Shown here: piece after piece, positions 24,229 through 36,690 of the stretch
How the letters are laid out: every line of letters begins with the position of its first letter
How positions within the stretch are numbered: the stretch's first letter is position 1
Origin: Laguncularia racemosa
Taxonomy: Eukaryota; Streptophyta; Magnoliopsida; Myrtales; Combretaceae
Direction: 5' to 3'
Assembly (NCBI GenBank): GCA_037954665.1
Contig: JBBMOL010000135.1
Location: forward strand, 5,001-69,000
Length of the DNA stretch: 64,000 nucleotides
Translations under genes and position numbers: made by a program
Notes under the pieces: generated by a model
What the model was told of the DNA's origin: nothing
Seen by the model: only the letters and a program-made list of their open reading frames with translations
Database searches by the model: none

Positions 24229-25158
24229 TGTCAAAATTGCGAGTTAACTCGCATGTTTTTACGATTTTACGAGTTGGTGAGCACATTCCTAGTTAACTCG
24301 TATATAAAAACATTTTTGAGGTAAAATCATAGCAGAATCGCGATTCCACATGTGGAATCGGTAAAATCGCGATTCTACTAGCGATTTTACATTTCTACTA
24401 CATGTTCATGTTAAGCACTCATGTTTAATTACTACAACTTTCTTTATTTTAATTAATATTTGGTAATAGTAAATAGAATAAAGGGTAGATAACTTTAACT
24501 TTATAAGAATATTTTATATTTTTAATTTTATAAGAAAGGTATAAATGTATTAATATTTTTATCTTTTCAATATCTCATAGTTATAATACTTTTAATTATA
24601 TATTGTTAAGTAAATATATTTTGAATTAATAATCACAAATAGTGTAAAAATTTACGTAGTAATATATAATTTTGAAGGCTTTATTTGTTATAATACCTTT
24701 TTTATTATTTAGTTTTAGTTAGTAGTTATTTGTCATTTTTTTTATATTACTCCTTTCTAATGGCATATCTTCGTTATTAATTTTTATTTATTAGTAATTT
24801 CTTAAAGTCGCAATTGATTTTAAAATTTTATCTATTATCTTTTAGCTTTTATATATATAACTAAGTGAAACTCGCTTTATACATGATTTATCATTTTAGA
24901 AATAAAATATCTATATTATACAACTTATGCTTGATTATCTATATTATGATTTTTATTACAAATTTGCAATTTATGACCAAAATAAATGCTAAATTTCCTT
25001 ATTTCTATTATCCATTATATTTTTTAATAACTATTGTAAGTAAATTTACAATATTTGAAAGTTATTTTACATAAGTTGTAGAAACTTACATTTCTACGTT
25101 CCAATTCTACAGACTCCTTAGCGATTCTATGTAAAATCGCGATTTTAACAACCTTAAT
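24229..25158 (-). mobile_element. AT-rich terminal-inverted-repeat element, copy 2 (reversed)
   Basis: Read on the minus strand from 25158, the sequence closely follows copy 1: the GGTTGTTAAAATCGCGATTT end, then ACATAGAATCGC, then GTAGAAATGTAAGT and AACTTTCAAATATT. The other end (24232 onward) carries GTTGTCAAAATTGCGAGTTAA and the GTGCTCACCAACTCG segment that matches copy 1 at about 14733. The palindrome AATCGCGATT recurs at both ends. No coding sequence was seen. The array continues on both sides, so this is a second, independent insertion of the family. Confidence 0.8.
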
Positions 25159-28100
25159 TGCCGCTACTATTGCTGCAAAAATGGTCACCACAAATGTCAT
25201 TGGAAATCTTATCGCTGCAAATATTGTCATTGCAAATGTCATCATTATCACTACAAACATTTCCTCCATAAATATTATCACTGCAAATGTCATTGTTGTG
25301 GCAAAGTTTGTCGCTACAAATGTTGTCATCGCACTGCAAACATTATCGCCACAAATATCTTTACTGCAAATGTTATCGTTGCAATTATTGTCATCGCAGA
25401 CATCATCACTGCTAACATCATTACTACAAATATCATTGTTGTAAATGTCAACACGGTAAATGTCTTTACCACAAATATTGAAACTACAAAAGTTGTCGTT
25501 AAAATTATTATCGCCACAAATATCATTGCTACAAATGTCCTTATCATCACTGCAAACATGGTCATTGCAAATGTCTTCGCCGCCACTACAAACATGGTCG
25601 TCGTAGCTATCATCGCCATAAATGTCATCTCCGCAAATGTGGTCGTCGCAAATATTATCGCTGAAAATATTGCTGCTATTAATATCGTCACTGCAAATGT
25701 CTTTGTCATCACAAAAAAAATCAACACCACAAATATCTTTGCCACAAATGTCTTTGCCGTAGCAAAGTTTGTTGTTGCAAAAGTCATCATCATCGTTGAA
25801 AACATCATCGCAAATATCTTCGCTACAAATGTCAACACTATAAATGTGGTCATTGCAAATATCGTCACTACAAATATTGTCACCACATATATCATCACTG
25901 CAAATTTCATCATTGTCGCTACAAACATCGTCGTAACATATATCATCACTACAAATGTCATCGATTATGGTAAAGTTTATCCCTACAAATGTCATCATCG
26001 TTACTGCAAACATCGTTGCCACAAATATCATCACTGCAAATCTCTTCGTTGAAATATTGTCGTCACAAATATTATTGCTACAAATGTTCATGTCATCGCC
26101 GCAAACATCATTGCTACAAATATCATTGTTGCAAATGCCGTCACTATAAGTGTGGTCAGTGCAAACATCATCACTGCAAATGTTGACGCTGTAAATATTG
26201 TCGCTAAAAATATCGTTGCTGCAAATGTTCTCACTACAAATGTGGTCGCCACAAATATCATCGCTACAAATATTATAGCCGTAAATATCATCACTGCAAT
26301 TGCCCTTATCGTCGCTACAAACATCATCGCCGCAAATATCATCACTTCAAATGTCATTGGCCAAGCAAAGTTTGTTGCTACAAACATTGTCGCCATAAAT
26401 ATCATCACTGCAAATGTTGTCAATGCAAATGTGATTAGCACAAATACTATCACTACAAATATTGTCACCACAAATATCGTCACTACCTATGTTGTTGTCA
26501 TCATTGCAAACATCATTATTGCAAATATCATCAATGCAAATGTTGTCGCTGCAATTATTATCGCTACATATAGCATCCTTACAAATGTCCTCGTCACAAA
26601 TATCTTTGCTGCAAATATAGTCACCACAAATATCGTCACAGTAAGTATTATTGCCGTAAATATTGCCACTGCAAATATCCTTATCGTCGCTACAAACATC
26701 ATTGCCATAAATATCATCACTGCAAATGTCATTGTCATGGCAAAGTTCTTGCTGCAAATGTAGTCATCATCACTGCAAACATCATCACTGTAAATATCAT
26801 TGCTACAAATATTGTCATTGTGGCAAAGTTGGTCACTGCATATGTCGTCATCATCACTGCAAACATTTTCACCCTAAATATCATCGCTACAAATGTCATC
26901 ACCGCAAATATTATCGCCAAAAATGTTGCCATTGCAAATGTTCTTATCGTCGCTATAAACACCATCGCCACAAATATCATAGCTGCAAATGTTGTCACTG
27001 TAAATGTGGTTAGCGTAAATATCATTGCTGCAAATATTGTCACCGCAAATATAATCATTGCAAATGTTGTCATCATCACTACAAACATCATCGTTGCAAA
27101 TTTCATCACTACAAATGTCGTCACTACAACTATTATCGTCACAAATATCATCGCTACAATTATCCTCATCATGAATATCCTCTCTACAAATATTATTGTC
27201 GTGAATATCATCACTGCAACTGTGTTTGTCGTTGCTACAAACATCATTGCCACAAATATCATTGCTACAAATGCCATTGTCATCGTGAAGTTTGTCACTA
27301 CAAATATCATTGTTGTCGCTACAAAAATCATCACCGCAAATATCATCGCTGCAATTATTGTTGCCATAAAAATCATCATTGCAAATCTCCTCAAAGTTGC
27401 TTCAAACATCATCACTACAAATGTGGTCGGCATAAATATCATCAGTACAAATATTGTCACTACCAATATTGTTACTGCAAATGTCCTCATTATTGCACCA
27501 ATCATCATCGTTGCAAATATCATCACTGCAAATGTGGTCTCTACAAACATGGTCACTACAAATGTGGTCGCCACAAATATCGTCACTACAATTATTATTA
27601 CTACAAATATTATCATTACAAATGTTGCTGCTACAAATGTAGTCCCTGCAAATGTTGTGGTTACGAATATCGTCGTTGCAAATGTCTTCATTATCGCTGC
27701 AAAAATCTTTGCCGCAAATATCATTGCTACAAATGTTATTATCGTAGTAAAGTTTGCCATTGCAAATGTTGTCACCATCACAGCAAACATCATCACCGCA
27801 AATGCCATCACCACAAATATCATCACTCTAAATGTCCTCGTCGTTGTTGCAAACATCATCACCACAAATATCATCAATGCCAATTTCGTCACTGTAGATG
27901 TATGTTGCCACAAATAAAATCACTACAAATGTCATCATTACAAATATTATTCTTGCAAATGTAGTTGCTGCAAATGTCCTTGTCATTTTTGCAAACATCA
28001 TCACTGTAAATATCATCACTGCAAATGTGGTTGCTATAATTATTGTTGCTGCAATTATCACTACTGCAAATGTCCTCATTATCATTGCAAACATTGTTGT

Positions 28101-30120
28101 CGCAAATCTCATCGCTATAAATGTCATTGCTGCAAATTTCATTACTACAAATATCGCTGTTACAAATGTCTTCGTCATTGCTACAAACATCAACATCGCA
28201 AATATCATCGTTGTAAATGTGGTGGCTGCAAAAATCGTCGTTGTAAATGTCATTGTTGCAAATATGGTCACCATAAATATCGTCACTGCAAATATTATCA
28301 CTACAAATATTGTGGTAGCAAAGTTTGTCGCTACAAATGCCATCTCATTGCAGTAAACATTGTCATCGCAAATGTCGTTGCTACAATTATTGTCGCCACA
28401 GATATCATCACTCCAAATGTCCTCCTCATCACAGCAAACATCATCTTTGTAAGTATCATCGCTGCAAATGTCATCACTATAGATGTAAGTCATCGCAAAT
28501 ATTATCGTTGCAAATGTTGCCACTATAAATATTATCCCCATAAATATCATCGCTGCAAATGTCTTCATCATCGTTACAAACATCGTCGCCACAAATGTTA
28601 TCGTTGCAAATGTCATTATCGTAAATTTCATTATTGCAAATGTCCTCATCGTCTCTACAAATATCATCGTCTCAAATATCATTGCTGCAAATGTCATCAC
28701 TAAAAACGTGGTTGTCGCAAAAATCACGCTGTAAATGTCCTCATTATTGCTTCAAAAATTGTCACCGCAAATATCATTACTACAAATGTCATCATCATAG
28801 CCAAGTTTATCATTGCAAATGTCACCGTCATCGTAGAAAACATCGTTGCCACAAATGTCATCGCTGCAAATATTATCACCACAAATTTCGTTGGTGCTAA
28901 TGTCTGCGTCGTCACTACAAACATTGTCGCCTTAAATATCAACACTATCGCTTCAATTATTCTTACTACAAGCATCATTGCCACAAATGTCATTGTTGTG
29001 GCAAAGTTTAACATTGCTAATGTCATTGTCCTTGCTACAAACATCATCATCACAAATATCATCACTGTAAATGTCATCACTACAAATATTATCACCACAA
29101 ATATCATTGTTGTAAACACCATCGCCACAAAGGTTGTCATTGCTAATGTGGTTGGCACGAATATCATCACTACTAATATCATCGCTGCAACTATTATTGT
29201 TGTAGATATCATCTCTACAAATGTCCTCATCGTCATTGCAAACACCGTTGCTACAAACATTAATGCTGCAAATGTAGTCACTGCAATTATCGTCGCCACA
29301 AATATCATCGTCATAAATATCCTCGCCATAAATATCATTACTGCAAATGTGGCTGCTGCAAAAGTCATTGCTACAAATGTGGTCGATGTAAATATTGTTG
29401 CTATAAATATCGTTGCTACAAATATCATCATTGTAAACATCGTCCTTGCAATTTTTGTCATCGTAAATATTGTCGCTATAAATGTCCTCACAGCAAATAT
29501 CATCACTGCAAACATCAACGCTACAAATGTCGTTGTTGTGGCAAAGTTTGTTGTTGCAAATGACATCGTCGTCGCTACAAACTTTGTCGCCACAAATATC
29601 ATCGCTACAAACATCAATGTTGCAAATGTGGTTGCTGCAAATATCATCGCAACAAATGTCCTCGTTATTGTTGCAAATATTGTCTTCATAAATATCATCA
29701 CCACAAATGTCGTCGTCGTAGCTGCAAACATCATTGCTGTAAATATGATTGCTACAAATGTCATTGTTGCAAATATTGTCATCACAAACATCGTCACTGC
29801 AAATGTCGACATCATCACAACAAGCATCATCGCTGCAATTATCATCATTGCAAATGTCGTCATTGTAGCAAAGTTTCTCACTACAAATATTGTTGTTGTT
29901 GTAAACATCATCCACAAATATCATCATTGCAAATTTTGTCATCGTGTCACTAAAAAATATCATTGCTACAAATGTCATCACTATAAATGTGGTCACTGCA
30001 AATATTATCCCTGCAAATGTCATTGCTACAAATATTGTCACCACAAATATTATCGTTGCAAATTTCATCGTCATCACTGCAAACATCATTGTCATAAATA
30101 TCATCATAGCAAATGTCACG
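25159..30120. repeat. Minisatellite array, block 4 and right end of the array
   Basis: The same 15-bp unit family, including many GTGGCAAAGTTT-type variants. The array stops sharply at about 30120 (last unit GCAAATGTCACGCC) and gives way to unique AT-rich DNA. No element boundary or telomere-like tract marks this end. Confidence 0.92.
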
Positions 30121-31146
30121 CCATAGTTACTCAATCCCTAATAAGTAATCATGAAGCATCTCAAACACAAGATCATTTAACTTATAAAAATGCAATAATT
30201 TACAAAATTAAATGCCTCTGACATTCCTTTATCTCATTAAAACCATTTTGTATCCAACAAAAAGCAATACACATATAATTCATAAGTGGGCCTCATCTGG
30301 GTCCCAATATAATAATACAGACTAAATATCTCACTAGATCAAATTAAACATTTACAAACATCTATTTATTGGTATTTAACGAGTTTCTACAAAAGTGACC
30401 ATGCTAACTCTCAAATCTTACCTTTTATCCCAAAGTTCCTGCGATAAATTTTACTTACCGTAGTATAGTGCCTATAGTGAAAGTTTACGTAGTCGCAACT
30501 TGCATTACAAAATCTATGGTAAGGTAAGCTAAATTGCCCAATGAGATAAGAGTATAATACTCTCAATATTGCACATGCACAAACAATTCATGCAAGTTCT
30601 CAATCATATGCTATTCATAAGCAACCATATGAAATGCAATATCATACGCATTTTTCTAATAACTAATGTAAAGTTTAAGGTTTACACCCCCTTGACCTTG
30701 GGTTAGGGATTCACGTCACTACCATCAACGCTTAAGTCTCATAAGCCCATTTATTTTCATCCTATCACTTTATTAGAAATTGTCTTTTAAGTTTAATCCT
30801 TTAAGCTCTAGGTGTAATTTAGCACAACAAGCGTACACACCCTCAAGAATAGATCGGACTCGAAACCATCAAAGGTGCGACAATATCCTAATCATGTAGT
30901 TCGCCAATGGTGAAACAATAATCCTATCCGATTACTTTCGATGCGCCATGTAGTAATGATGGCCTCTAATCGTCGTGTACTGTATAGTGCAATGCATGTT
31001 AAATTTTGACTTAATTTGTAATAATTAATTTATCATTTTTGAGTGATCATGTAAGGATAGTCACATTAATGACGATACAAAAAGAACCAATCAGATGCAA
31101 TCACGAAATAGCATCCATAACTCAAAAAAGACAAATCACAAAAGTA
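30121..31146. other. AT-rich intergenic sequence, no gene seen
   Basis: No open frame with recognisable protein similarity and no clear repeat. The style (short pyrimidine-rich and direct-repeat stretches) could be an old LTR fragment, but no partner LTR was found in the window. Confidence 0.5.
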
Positions 31147-31291
31147 TTTTCTCGTGCACACAACACATCCACCCTGCATGCCTATGCACACACACCCAAC
31201 ACACTCATCACACTCACTTTGCACACCCATGTTGTACGCCCGTGCACACTCTACACACCTATGTTATACAACCATGCACACTTACCTTGCA
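31147..31291. repeat. CA-rich low-complexity tract, left half
   Basis: An imperfect run of CACA, CACACC and TGCACAC words. It is cut by the hAT insertion and continues at 36450. Short Thr/His-rich open frames here are composition artefacts. Confidence 0.75.
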
Positions 31292-31299
31292 CTTCTAGC
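31292..31299. repeat. 8-bp target-site duplication CTTCTAGC (left) of the hAT element
   Basis: It matches CTTTTAGC at 36442-36449 in seven of eight bases. Eight bases is the duplication length typical of hAT transposition. Confidence 0.8.
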
Positions 31300-31474
31300 T
31301 GGAGTTGGGAAAATGGGTTAAATGGGCTAGCTTGCCCTGACCTACATTGACCCACAAGTCAAATCGGGCCGACCTGCAATGGCTTGCACATGATGCGAGT
31401 TAAAGAAGTCAGCTCACCCCGCCCCGCAGGCCAATGTGAGCCGCCCCGCCCCGCACAAATAGTTTTTTTTTTTT

Positions 31475-32879
31475 AATTACAAAATTAGAAAGTTAATGTA
31501 GTGGTTTAATACTTAAACTTGCATCTTTTAGTATTCAATCTAAAATGTTTATAATAACAAGTTTAAATCAAATTTGAAGTTTAATATAAATTTAAAAATG
31601 AGGCAATACATATTTTATTAAAAATATATATAAAGGAACCTATTTAAGTTCAACTTAAGTGAAAAATTGAAAGATTATCATTTTGATAAATTTATAACCC
31701 CAAATTCAATACAAAAATCTAATAGGTAAATATATACTTAAAAGATTGGTATTCATCTTAAATTTCTCCAACCTTTTTTTGTTACAAAATATGTAAGTAA
31801 ACTAATAATTAAGAATATATAACTTCCAAACTAAAAGTAAAATATACAAAGTCTTTATAAAGTATTGTATTAATAGCTTTAAGATATATTATACACGAAA
31901 TTACTTCTATTTGATTGCTTTCAAATAGTCCATTTTTAATTACCTTTGTATAAATAAGAGAATTAGATTTAGTCAATGTTCTTGCAACCCAATAATATAA
32001 ATACTAATTTTCTAACAAAATGAATTTAGGTTTAATTCTCCTTTCCCCAATAAATAAATAAAAAGGAGAGAATTAGATCCATATGCAATCACTTTTCTTT
32101 ATATGTAGATTCTAAAATCCTATATATTAATAAATTAATACAAAATATACTCAAAATTTTATGTATGACTAACTATACATATATTCTCTAAAAAGAATCT
32201 ATTTTTAAGTGACATATAGAATGCATTTAGTCAGTGAATTTCATCCCTAGTAATTGGTCCTATGTTAGGCTATAGACATGAATGTTTCATCCAAATGCTT
32301 TGTAAAACAAATTATTGACCAACCAACTCATTTTTTTTTAAATGCTTGATTTCAAAATTTGCAAAATAAAGTTTGCTTTTAGAAGGAGAACTTGGATTTA
32401 TACTATTTACGCAAAGAAGAACCCGAATTGCTCCAGTATGCATTTAAGGCCAAGATTTGTACTATTTATGTAAAGAAGGACTTATAATAGTTAAACATAT
32501 GTTTAAGGATCTATTATTAACTCAATTTGAACTTGAAAGATCGGTTACTTGTTCAATTAAAATTGATACTCTATATGACTACAATTAATTACGTTAAGGT
32601 TTTGTCCAATTAGAAAATTTGAAAACATCAAACGATAATTAAACAAATGTAACAATTATCACAAAGTCTTTTTTACTAATTATACAAGAAAACAAAGTCA
32701 GTAATAAAAGAAATAAAATCAAATATATAGATTAATCATCATCATCATCATCATCAACAACAACTAAATTGGAGTCTCCCTTTGAAGTAGTCCCACTCCT
32801 ACTGTCTTTTTTTTCATCTATAATTTACCAGATTAAACATATAATTAGATGTTAAACGCTTAAAATAATACGTTAAAAG
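31475..32879. other. AT-rich 3' region of the hAT element, no gene seen
   Basis: This region lies downstream of the transposase stop on the minus strand. It is AT-rich with no recognisable protein. A (ATC)n trinucleotide run lies at about 32735-32755. Confidence 0.5.
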
Positions 32880-35042
32880 AAAGTAATTACCAAAACAATA
32901 AAAAGAAATTACCTTCATAAGCAAATCCTTGTAACCAATTATGTGTATAAATTAAAGCTTTTACATTTGATGGGAGCATAGAATTGCGATATTTATTAAG
33001 TACACAGGCATTGATACTGAAAGCTAACTCAGATGCTACAATGGTAATTGGAATGTTGAGCACATCAGATGCCATGATGGACAAATAAGAATATCTTTGG
33101 CTTTGACTCTTCCAATATTGTAATACATCCAATTCTAAGTAGAAGTCCATATCCATTATTGGCTCATCTAAATAAATATCTACAGAAGATTTACCAAAAC
33201 TTCGTACTTCTACTTGATAATACTCATACATTATTAAGGAAAAAACTAATTAAATACTGATATCTAATACAACAAAAAATATCATTAAAAAATTAAATGA
33301 AGTTATTATTAAACTTACATCCAAAGTAGCAAGATCAATCACCAAACCCTTTCTAGAATGCAAGTGTCATGGTATGCCTCTTTTATTGCCACCTGCAAAT
33401 GTATCTTATCCTTAAGAAGATGATCCAACCCAATGGCTTCTAGTTTTAAACATGTGATTTATTTTGCTCTTCTTATATTCTCCAAAGAGCTTATATAACT
33501 TGCTTTTTATGTGAACCAACTTTTCTTCATAAATGAGGGGATCAATTTTATTAAAGCGGAACTTCAAAAAATTAAACTTAATCCGAGGATCAAAGACTAC
33601 TCCAAGTGCAAGGACAATACTCCAATCCCTCCGATATTTATCGAACTTCTGCTTTATTTTAATAAACATCCCCCTTATGATATCATCTCCACTACTTAAA
33701 TTTTCATTTAACAAAATTCAATTCTCCATACTTGAAAAAAATAGTGGTTTAAAGTTAGATATGAGGATCCTGACATCAAATTGGTGATACTATAAAAGAG
33801 GCTAAAAAACTTACATATCTTCTTTGCTCTTCCCCACTCATCCATGGTTGGATAATAATTATAATGACAACCATTCAATTGAAAGTAAGAAAAAGCATGT
33901 GGATACCTGAGTGCTTTATCAAGCATAAGATAAGTAGAATTCCATCTAGTAGCTATGTCTAAGCGTAAACCAACATTAGTATCAATGTCACAAACCTGTT
34001 AAACACACTCCAAAAAATGTTTCATTCTACCCTCAGAGCCCTCCATATACTTCACACTATTTTTTATTTTATGCAACGCTTCACTACTTACTGTCAACCC
34101 CTCTTTAACAATTAAATGAAGAATACGAGCATAACATCTAATATGAAAAAACTCACCACCACATAATAAACTATGTTGTAAGTTCAGTTGCTCTTTCAAG
34201 AAATCTTGCATGTAATCATTTGCAGATGCATTATCCAATGTAAGGGAGAATATCTTTCTATTTATGCCCCAATCTTTCAAAAATTCAAATAATTTTTTTG
34301 ATAACTCAAACCCTGAGTGAAGAGGAGGCATTTTACAAAAAGAAAAAATTTTATTATTTGGTTTCCATTTGTCATCCACATAATGCCTAATCAAACAAAT
34401 ATATCTTTCACTAGTAAAGGTAGTCCATACATCAGAAGTTAGACATACTCTCCATGGAATTTTCTACAATATTTGTTTCATGTTATCCTTATGAGTCAAA
34501 TATAAATTCTAAACATTTGATGTAGCAGTTTTCCTAGAAATTAACTTGTAATCAAGATTAAATAGCTTTATAAACTATGTGATCCTCCTATGCTCAACAA
34601 ATGAAAATGGCATATCATGTTCAATAATAGCCATTGCCATTACCTCACAAGCAACTTTAGCATATGGTTTTCTTGACCTTAACTTACCAGCATGATCAAT
34701 TATTATATTACCAACATCATTATATTTAGGAATTTGACTTAAACAACACTTTCCTATATGTCAACGTAAGGATGAAGTTCCATGTGAATGTGCCCCAATA
34801 ATATATTGCTTCTCACATGCTTTATATTTGGCTTTACTTTTACCATCTTTCCTAACTCCAATTTTTGTAAATATTTCCTAAACCTCAAAAGAAGAGCTAC
34901 TTACTCGAGCTTTCTTACCTGCAAGTTCTTGAGATTGAGAAGATCCTGGTTATATATTATCATTACACCTACTAACTTTAGATACATCATCTACATTAAC
35001 AGGTTCCATTGTATTTGTAGTCTCATTACTTGTAGGATCCAT
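32880..35042 (-). pseudogene. hAT transposase pseudogene (BED zinc finger, RICESLEEPER-like)
   Basis: On the minus strand the likely start is the ATG at 35042 (MDPTSNETTNTMEP). A BED zinc finger follows (about 34870-34740: KIGVRKDGKSKA, then HGTSSLR and HIGKC), with its first Cys replaced by Tyr. The RNase H-like catalytic core includes LTLDNASAND and HIRCYARILHLIVKEGL (about 34250-34090). A DUF4413-like segment covers 33714-33412. The C-terminal hAT dimerisation domain covers 33231-32890 (YSYLSIMASDVLNIPITIVASE). Stops are scattered along it, for example after CNDNI, and gaps near 33300-33400 and 33740-33990 may be introns or decay. The protein would have bound the element ends and moved it. 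Confidence 0.9.
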
Positions 35043-36270
35043 TATGAAAATACAATTGTTTATATTAGAATATACAATTGTTTATATCAAAATATATATA
35101 TATATAAAAGAAGAAAATACATCATCTAATAGGTTCCATTAGTATATTCCTTCAATCATCAACCGTCACTAAGATTTAAAAAACCACAACAACTTAGAAG
35201 GAAGTTTCTACTTAAAACACATACAACTAAACTAATCATAATTAATAAATATATCCATATGACCTAAAAACAAAACGTAAAACATGATGATGTTGAAAGT
35301 TCCAGAAACCAATAGACTCCCAAGTGAAGACTACAAGGATAAACACTCGTATACAATATACATAGACGTCCTCATTCCTTATCTTCTTTTTTCCTATACC
35401 CCCCAACCCCAAACGAGAACTCTAAACCCCAAATTGTAACTCCAATTCTCCAAATACATAACCAATTAACCATAATCTCTAATTTATGCATTACCCTCAA
35501 CCCCAAACTACAACTCCAATTCTTCAAATACATAACCATAAGCTCTATTTATGCATACCCCCTAACCCCAAACCCCAACTCTAAACCCTAAATCGCAACT
35601 CTAAACCTCAAATTGCAACTCTAAACCCAAACCCAAAACCCTAAATTGCAATTCCAATTCTCCAAATACATAGCCATAAGCTCTACTTATGCAAACCCCT
35701 TAACCTCAAACCGTAACTCCAACCAAACCCCAAATCGTAGCTTTAAACCTAAACCCTAAACCCAAGCCCCAAACCCTAAATTGCAACTCCAAACAAACCT
35801 ATAGATTAAACACAATAGTTAGCTAATTAAAAAAGGAAACAAATGCAACAACTATAGCATTAGGATGACATGAGGTCGAGGAGAGGACTCACCACGCGTT
35901 GCTTGACAACGGTGAGGAGATAGTGGATCGACAACTAAGATGATGATGACAAGGCAACGACCGACGATTGTGAGCTACGACTAGTACATGATGTGCATGT
36001 GCTACTATTCTATGAGTCACAGACCGTAACTGAGCTGAGACCGAGATTGGTGCCATGATAATGACGTTGTGAGGGCTATAAGTGCTAGTGTTAGACCAAG
36101 ATGACAATTAGATGTAAATAGAGAAGGAGAGATGACAGATGAGTTAGAGGATGTGAGATGAGAGTATGGATAGTCTGGGATAAGCTTGTGAGATAAATCT
36201 AATATGAGTTTTGAGATGGATGGTCCTTGGCTCCTATTCTAATATTTATTTTTTTTAGTTTTGCTTTTTT
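35043..36270. other. 5' non-coding region of the hAT element
   Basis: This region lies between the transposase start and the right subterminal repeats. It includes the telomere-like tract at about 35395-35800. Beyond that it holds no convincing gene; a 72-codon minus frame at 35889-36107 is not recognisable. Confidence 0.5.
35395..35800. repeat. Telomere-like minisatellite inside the hAT element
   Basis: It consists of repeated CCCCAACCCCAAAC, ACTCTAAACCC, CCCTAAATTGCAACTCCAA and similar words, with a longer internal period in which TTCTCCAAATACATAACC-like segments recur. It resembles the tract at 1-118: both contain CCCCAAACTACAA. It lies in the 5' non-coding part of the hAT element, upstream of the transposase start. 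Confidence 0.75.
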
Positions 36271-36441
36271 TTATATATTTAAATTGTGTGGGCCATGTGG
36301 ACCAACCTACGCTAGCATGACATAGCCCACCCCGACTCGCAGGCCATGTGGAGTGAGCCAAAATAACTCGCACAGTGTGGGGCCAAATTTCCTTAACCCG
36401 CCCTGTAAAAATTTGCAATCGAACCCGCATTCCCAAGTCTA

Positions 36442-36449
36442 CTTTTAGC
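36442..36449. repeat. 8-bp target-site duplication CTTTTAGC (right) of the hAT element
   Basis: Partner of 31292-31299, with one mismatch. Confidence 0.8.
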
Positions 36450-36690
36450 ATACTCATAGTAGTACGCACTCTACATTGCACAGTTTCTATACACTCACGC
36501 ACAGCAGCAACACTCATCTACACAATCAAACTAGTACACACATTACACACATACACATGTGCACACATACGGTCACGTATAGCCACACGTACACACATAT
36601 ACACACACTCACACAAACATGTACACAGTCATCACAACACCTACACTTATGCACTAACACAGCTTGCAATGCACACAACACGTAGCAACA
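36450..36690. repeat. CA-rich low-complexity tract, right half
   Basis: CACACA, ACACATAC and CACTCACAC words continue the tract left of the hAT element. Before the insertion this was one CA-rich stretch of about 385 bp. Confidence 0.75.

Larger units (their letters stand above)
31300..36441 (-). mobile_element. hAT-superfamily DNA transposon, full length, decayed
   Basis: The element is about 5.1 kb with imperfect inverted ends: TGGAGTTGGGAAAATGGGTT on the left, and TAGACTTGGGAATGCGGGTT on the right read inward. An 8-bp near-identical duplication flanks it. GC-rich subterminal regions (about 31315-31470 and 36275-36420) hold CCCGCC/GGGC words as in many plant hAT elements. One transposase gene on the minus strand occupies the middle. 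Removing the element rejoins a CA-rich tract, which supports the boundaries. Stops in the transposase make it inactive. Confidence 0.88.

Noticed and set aside
119..30120. Dozens of open frames of 60-538 codons on both strands of the minisatellite
   Set aside because: The repeat period is a multiple of three and its triplets are not one transition away from a stop, so several frames are open by composition. Frames change about every kilobase, both strands are equally open, and no splice or start context is conserved.
119..30120. CRISPR-like array of short repeats
   Set aside because: There are no unique spacers of constant length; units are directly adjacent, and the sequence is plant nuclear DNA with no cas genes.
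31039..31350. Thr/His-rich open frame left of the hAT element
   Set aside because: Produced by the CA-rich repeat and crosses the hAT border into the transposon end.
34788..35129. 113-codon plus-strand frame rich in Phe, Ile and Tyr
   Set aside because: It lies antisense to the hAT BED zinc-finger region and has no recognisable motif.
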